A stretch of DNA of 64,000 nucleotides, from NCBI GenBank assembly GCA_948474755.1, contig CAOLHI010001302.1:590599-654598 (forward strand), given 5' to 3'. Below are positions 61,560 to 64,000 of the stretch, piece after piece. Below the pieces are notes generated by a model. It was not told the origin of the DNA. It made no database searches and saw nothing but the letters and a program-made list of their open reading frames with translations. The stretch is from Ctenosaura bakeri. Its lineage: Eukaryota > Chordata > Lepidosauria > Squamata > Iguanidae. Position numbers and translations under genes: made by a program. Position 1 is the stretch's first letter, and every line of letters starts with the position of its first letter.

Positions 61560-62052
61560 GGCCATTTCTGCATCCTGCCTGATCTTGTTGTCCTCCTGTT
61601 GTGACCACTTCTGTGCCTTTGCTGGGAAGGGAGCATGACAGGAATGCTCCCCTCCATTCCTGACTGGCTCCCTGTAGAAGGAAGCATGATTGACACATGC
61701 CTGCCTTCTGTAGCACAGCCAGGGTCTTTCCCATGCTGCACTGGAGAGGAAGTGCCTCCATCATGCTTCCTGCCCTTTTGCATGGCCAGGAAGGATGGGA
61801 TCATCATATGATTGTGGACACTTAACAGATTATTCATGATGTTGTCATGGTTCCACTGCCATCCCAGCCCCACCCATTGCAATCATGGCATATCCACTTA
61901 ACAGATTTATTCTGTCAAGTGGATATCCCATGATTGCAATGGGTCGGGATGGGATGGCAGTGGGAACATGATGACATCATGAAAAAGTATGGCCTATGGA
62001 TCTTTGCCATCCTGTCCCCATAGTGGGGCTTTGATGCCATGTGGAAATGGCC
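61560..62052. mobile_element. GGCC-ended MITE with central palindrome
   Basis: 493 bp. Left GGCCATTTCTGCATCC, right GATGCCATGTGGAAATGGCC. A long inner palindrome (arms 61836-61904 and 61912-61980) pairs the right half on itself. Flanks TTA/TAT give no exact duplication. Non-coding. Confidence 0.75.
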
Positions 62053-62069
62053 TATGAATTACTATATGT

Positions 62070-62104
62070 TAGAAATAACTTGAAGGTACACAACAATAAC
62101 AGCA
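62070..62104 (+). mobile_element. SINE 3' tip (ACAACAA-tail family)
   Basis: Only GTTAGAAATAACTTGAAGGT followed by ACACAACAATAACAG remains, immediately downstream of the MITE. Confidence 0.6.
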
Positions 62105-62161
62105 ACCTCTTGAAACCTTACTAGCAAGAAAATCATAGCTCAAGGAACATAGGTTTTTAAG

Positions 62162-62363
62162 GGCCTTTCCTCATTATACTGTTATAGTGTTATTATTCCA
62201 GTTTCAATATCCTGTGGAATTCTGGGGTTTGTGGTTTACTGAGACCAAAGAGCTCTCTGGTTGAGAATTCTAAAGGCCCCTCCCTAAACTACAAACCCCA
62301 GGATTCCATAAGATATTGAAAGTGAAATAATAACACTATAACAGTGTAGTTGTGGAAAGGTCC
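62162..62363. mobile_element. Short palindromic MITE, best-preserved copy
   Basis: Left GGCCTTTCCTCATTATACTG, right TAGTTGTGGAAAGGTCC. Inner arms include GTTATAGTGTTATTATTCCA against its inverse AATAATAACACTATAAC. The central part reads GAGCTCTCTGGTTGAGAATT, shared with the 21.8-kb copy. No clear target duplication. Confidence 0.8.
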
Positions 62364-62656
62364 TATGTTGTGCACTGGGTATGGTCTTTGTCTTGTTGAG
62401 TCATCACAATTAATACAAACATCAAATAAGGGGGACAACAATGAATGATACTCCAAAAACACCTTTACACAAACAGTATGCTTTTGTAATTAGACAACTG
62501 ACAACAAGATCCCCTTCTTTTGTCCTTGGAGGGACTGATAGGTGGACTGTTTAGTCAGGTGGGAATTTTTTACTGTGACAGGACATGATGGGGCATTTCC
62601 TCAAGCATACCTTTTACCTGTGATGTTTTGCCCACAAATTACCCTTTTGAGGTAAT

Positions 62657-63124
62657 GGCCCTTTTCACATGGGAGTAATAAAATGGTGCAGAGTGACCTC
62701 TAATGGAGGTCGTCTACACTGTGGAGTGGATTGGGGCGGACTACTTTAGCGTAGTTCCACACCTCAATCTGCTCCGAAGCAACCGGAAGTGGTGGAGCCA
62801 CATGTTTTTTAAAAACCAATTTTAAGAGGTTTTTAAAAAGCACGGAGCGCACAGCCCCGTGCAGCTCTGTCGCAGCACCCCGGTGTAGATTTGCAGGTGC
62901 GTGCAAGTGCATGCCTGCAGATCTGCCAGGGGTGGGCTTCCAGCTGGCGAGCTTCTCTGGTTGGTGGAGAGCCTCCGCCAGCTGTAAGCCACCATTTTGG
63001 ATGCCGCAGGAGTGTGGAGCAGTGAACTCGTGCTGCTCCGCATGGCGACAGACTTACCTGGCTGCCGGTGAGCTCCGTTTCAGTGTGTTTTCCCCCGTTT
63101 CTCCCTCCACGTGTGAAAAGGGCC
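62657..63124 (+). mobile_element. Long GC-rich MITE, GGCCCTTTCCACAC family
   Basis: 468 bp. Ends GGCCCTTTTCACATGGG and CACGTGTGAAAAGGGCC. AAT flanks both sides (62654-62656 and 63125-63127). Subterminal hairpin at 62685-62720. Same orientation and interior as the 10.9- and 25.6-kb copies. Confidence 0.9.
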
Positions 63125-63136
63125 AATTACCGTGAC

Positions 63137-64000
63137 TGTAGTCTTTTTTTTTCTTTTTTTTCTTAAAAAAAACTTTATTAAAAATAAAAAATTAACAATA
63201 ATAGCAATCACAATAAACAATAATAATAGACAAAAAGAACATAATATATACATGACAGACAACATTTAACCCAAATCACACCACACAAATTACAAACTAA
63301 AACATTCTAAATCAGCATACTATATCAAATTTCCTAATTACTTAGAAAATTATCTAAATTCTTCTTTAACTTCTTGCTTCAATCTGAAAGTCTAATATTA
63401 CTTCCACTATTTTCCATTGGTATTACTTATTATTTAAAGAAATCTCCATAATCCTTAGTATCAGTCAAAACTCTATTTTTACCATTCCGCTATTATACCA
63501 TGAGTTTCTAAAATACTGCAGCATTTTTCCCATTGTTTCACAAAGTTTTCCTTACCCTCCCCTCGTAATATACAAGTTAATTTATCCATTTGAACTGTGT
63601 CTATCAATTTCATCTCCCAATCTTCTATCATCAGCATCTTATTAACTTTCCAATTGTAAGCCAAAACTAATCTTGCAGTTGTTGTTATATAAAAAAGTTG
63701 CTTTCCTACCTTCCTTTCTAAGCTATCATCTCACACTGACAGTAAATATATCTCTGGAACCATGTTGAACTTTATACTCAATATTGATTCAGTTTGTTTA
63801 TGAATTTCTTTCCAATATTCTCTTACTACTTTGCAGGACCACCACATATGGTAAAAAGAACCCACCTCCATCCCACACTTCCAACAATTATTAGAACATT
63901 TGTTCGTCATCATTGCTAACTTCTGTGGGGTCAAATACCAACGTAAATACATCTTATATACATTTTCTCTTAAATCTAAACACATCGTATGTTTGATAGT
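63137..64000 (-). mobile_element. L1 LINE 3' end, continues beyond the window
   Basis: On the minus strand, 63985-63731 encodes the L1 ORF2 C-terminal domain with KMYLRWYLTPQKLAMM and a zinc-knuckle-like C..C (CWKCGMEVGSFYHMWWSCK). After a stop or frameshift it continues at 63664-63479 (EMKLIDTVQMDKLTCILRG), ending in an A-rich tail (poly-T at 63144-63166 on the plus strand). Coding similarity here is clearer than in the L1 at 29.9 kb, so this is a younger copy, though two frames are needed to read it. Confidence 0.85.

Noticed and set aside
1..64000. CRISPR arrays, operons, bacterial promoters or ribosome binding sites
   Set aside because: Repeat content, SINEs and LINEs identify vertebrate nuclear DNA. 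The tandem repeats seen are micro- and minisatellites without spacer structure.

Overview
This is a vertebrate nuclear window without any intact protein-coding gene. The AT-rich composition, abundant microsatellites and repeat mix point to a squamate reptile, most likely an iguanian lizard. The mix has tRNA-derived SINEs ending in ACAACAACAA, a second tRNA-headed SINE, CR1, L2 and L1 LINEs side by side, hAT elements and many non-autonomous DNA transposons. The host call is an inference from repeat families. It reads as gene desert or a very large intron.

Layout. 1-10.9 kb: a CR1 3' end, three SINEs, a short palindromic MITE and an L1 3' fragment (minus). 10.9-26.1 kb: two long MITEs, a probable solo LTR (13.1-13.9 kb, minus), CR1 and L2 fragments (minus), and short MITEs. 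26.8-33.2 kb: a MITE split by about 1 kb of foreign sequence, then a long decayed L1 (plus) into which another MITE jumped. 35.4-39.9 kb is the most unusual part. It holds a decayed tyrosine-recombinase reading frame (minus), a SINE, a MITE, and a 1.7-kb hAT-type transposon. That transposon has matching ends and a perfect 8-bp target duplication, and it carries a broken fragment of the sorting nexin gene SNX18 (SH3 plus most of PX). A second SINE sits inside it. 40-57 kb: mostly unique AT-rich sequence with blocks that look like conserved non-coding DNA, a strong candidate splice-bounded exon (50.6 kb) and a 21-bp minisatellite (52.6 kb). 57.5-64 kb: a near-perfect 39-bp-arm hairpin, a decayed L2 (plus) meeting another LINE or SINE tail, three more MITEs, and the 3' end of an L1 (minus) that runs off the window.

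Twelve elements share GGCC(C/A)TTTC-type ends. Several are flanked by exact 3-bp duplications, so one or a few related non-autonomous families, probably PIF/Harbinger-like, have shaped this region. All coding-looking stretches I can recognise are transposon remnants or the captured SNX18 pseudogene. Two or three short segments with good splice signals are the only hints of host exons. Everything was read by eye, so repeat boundaries are approximate unless a target duplication is quoted.
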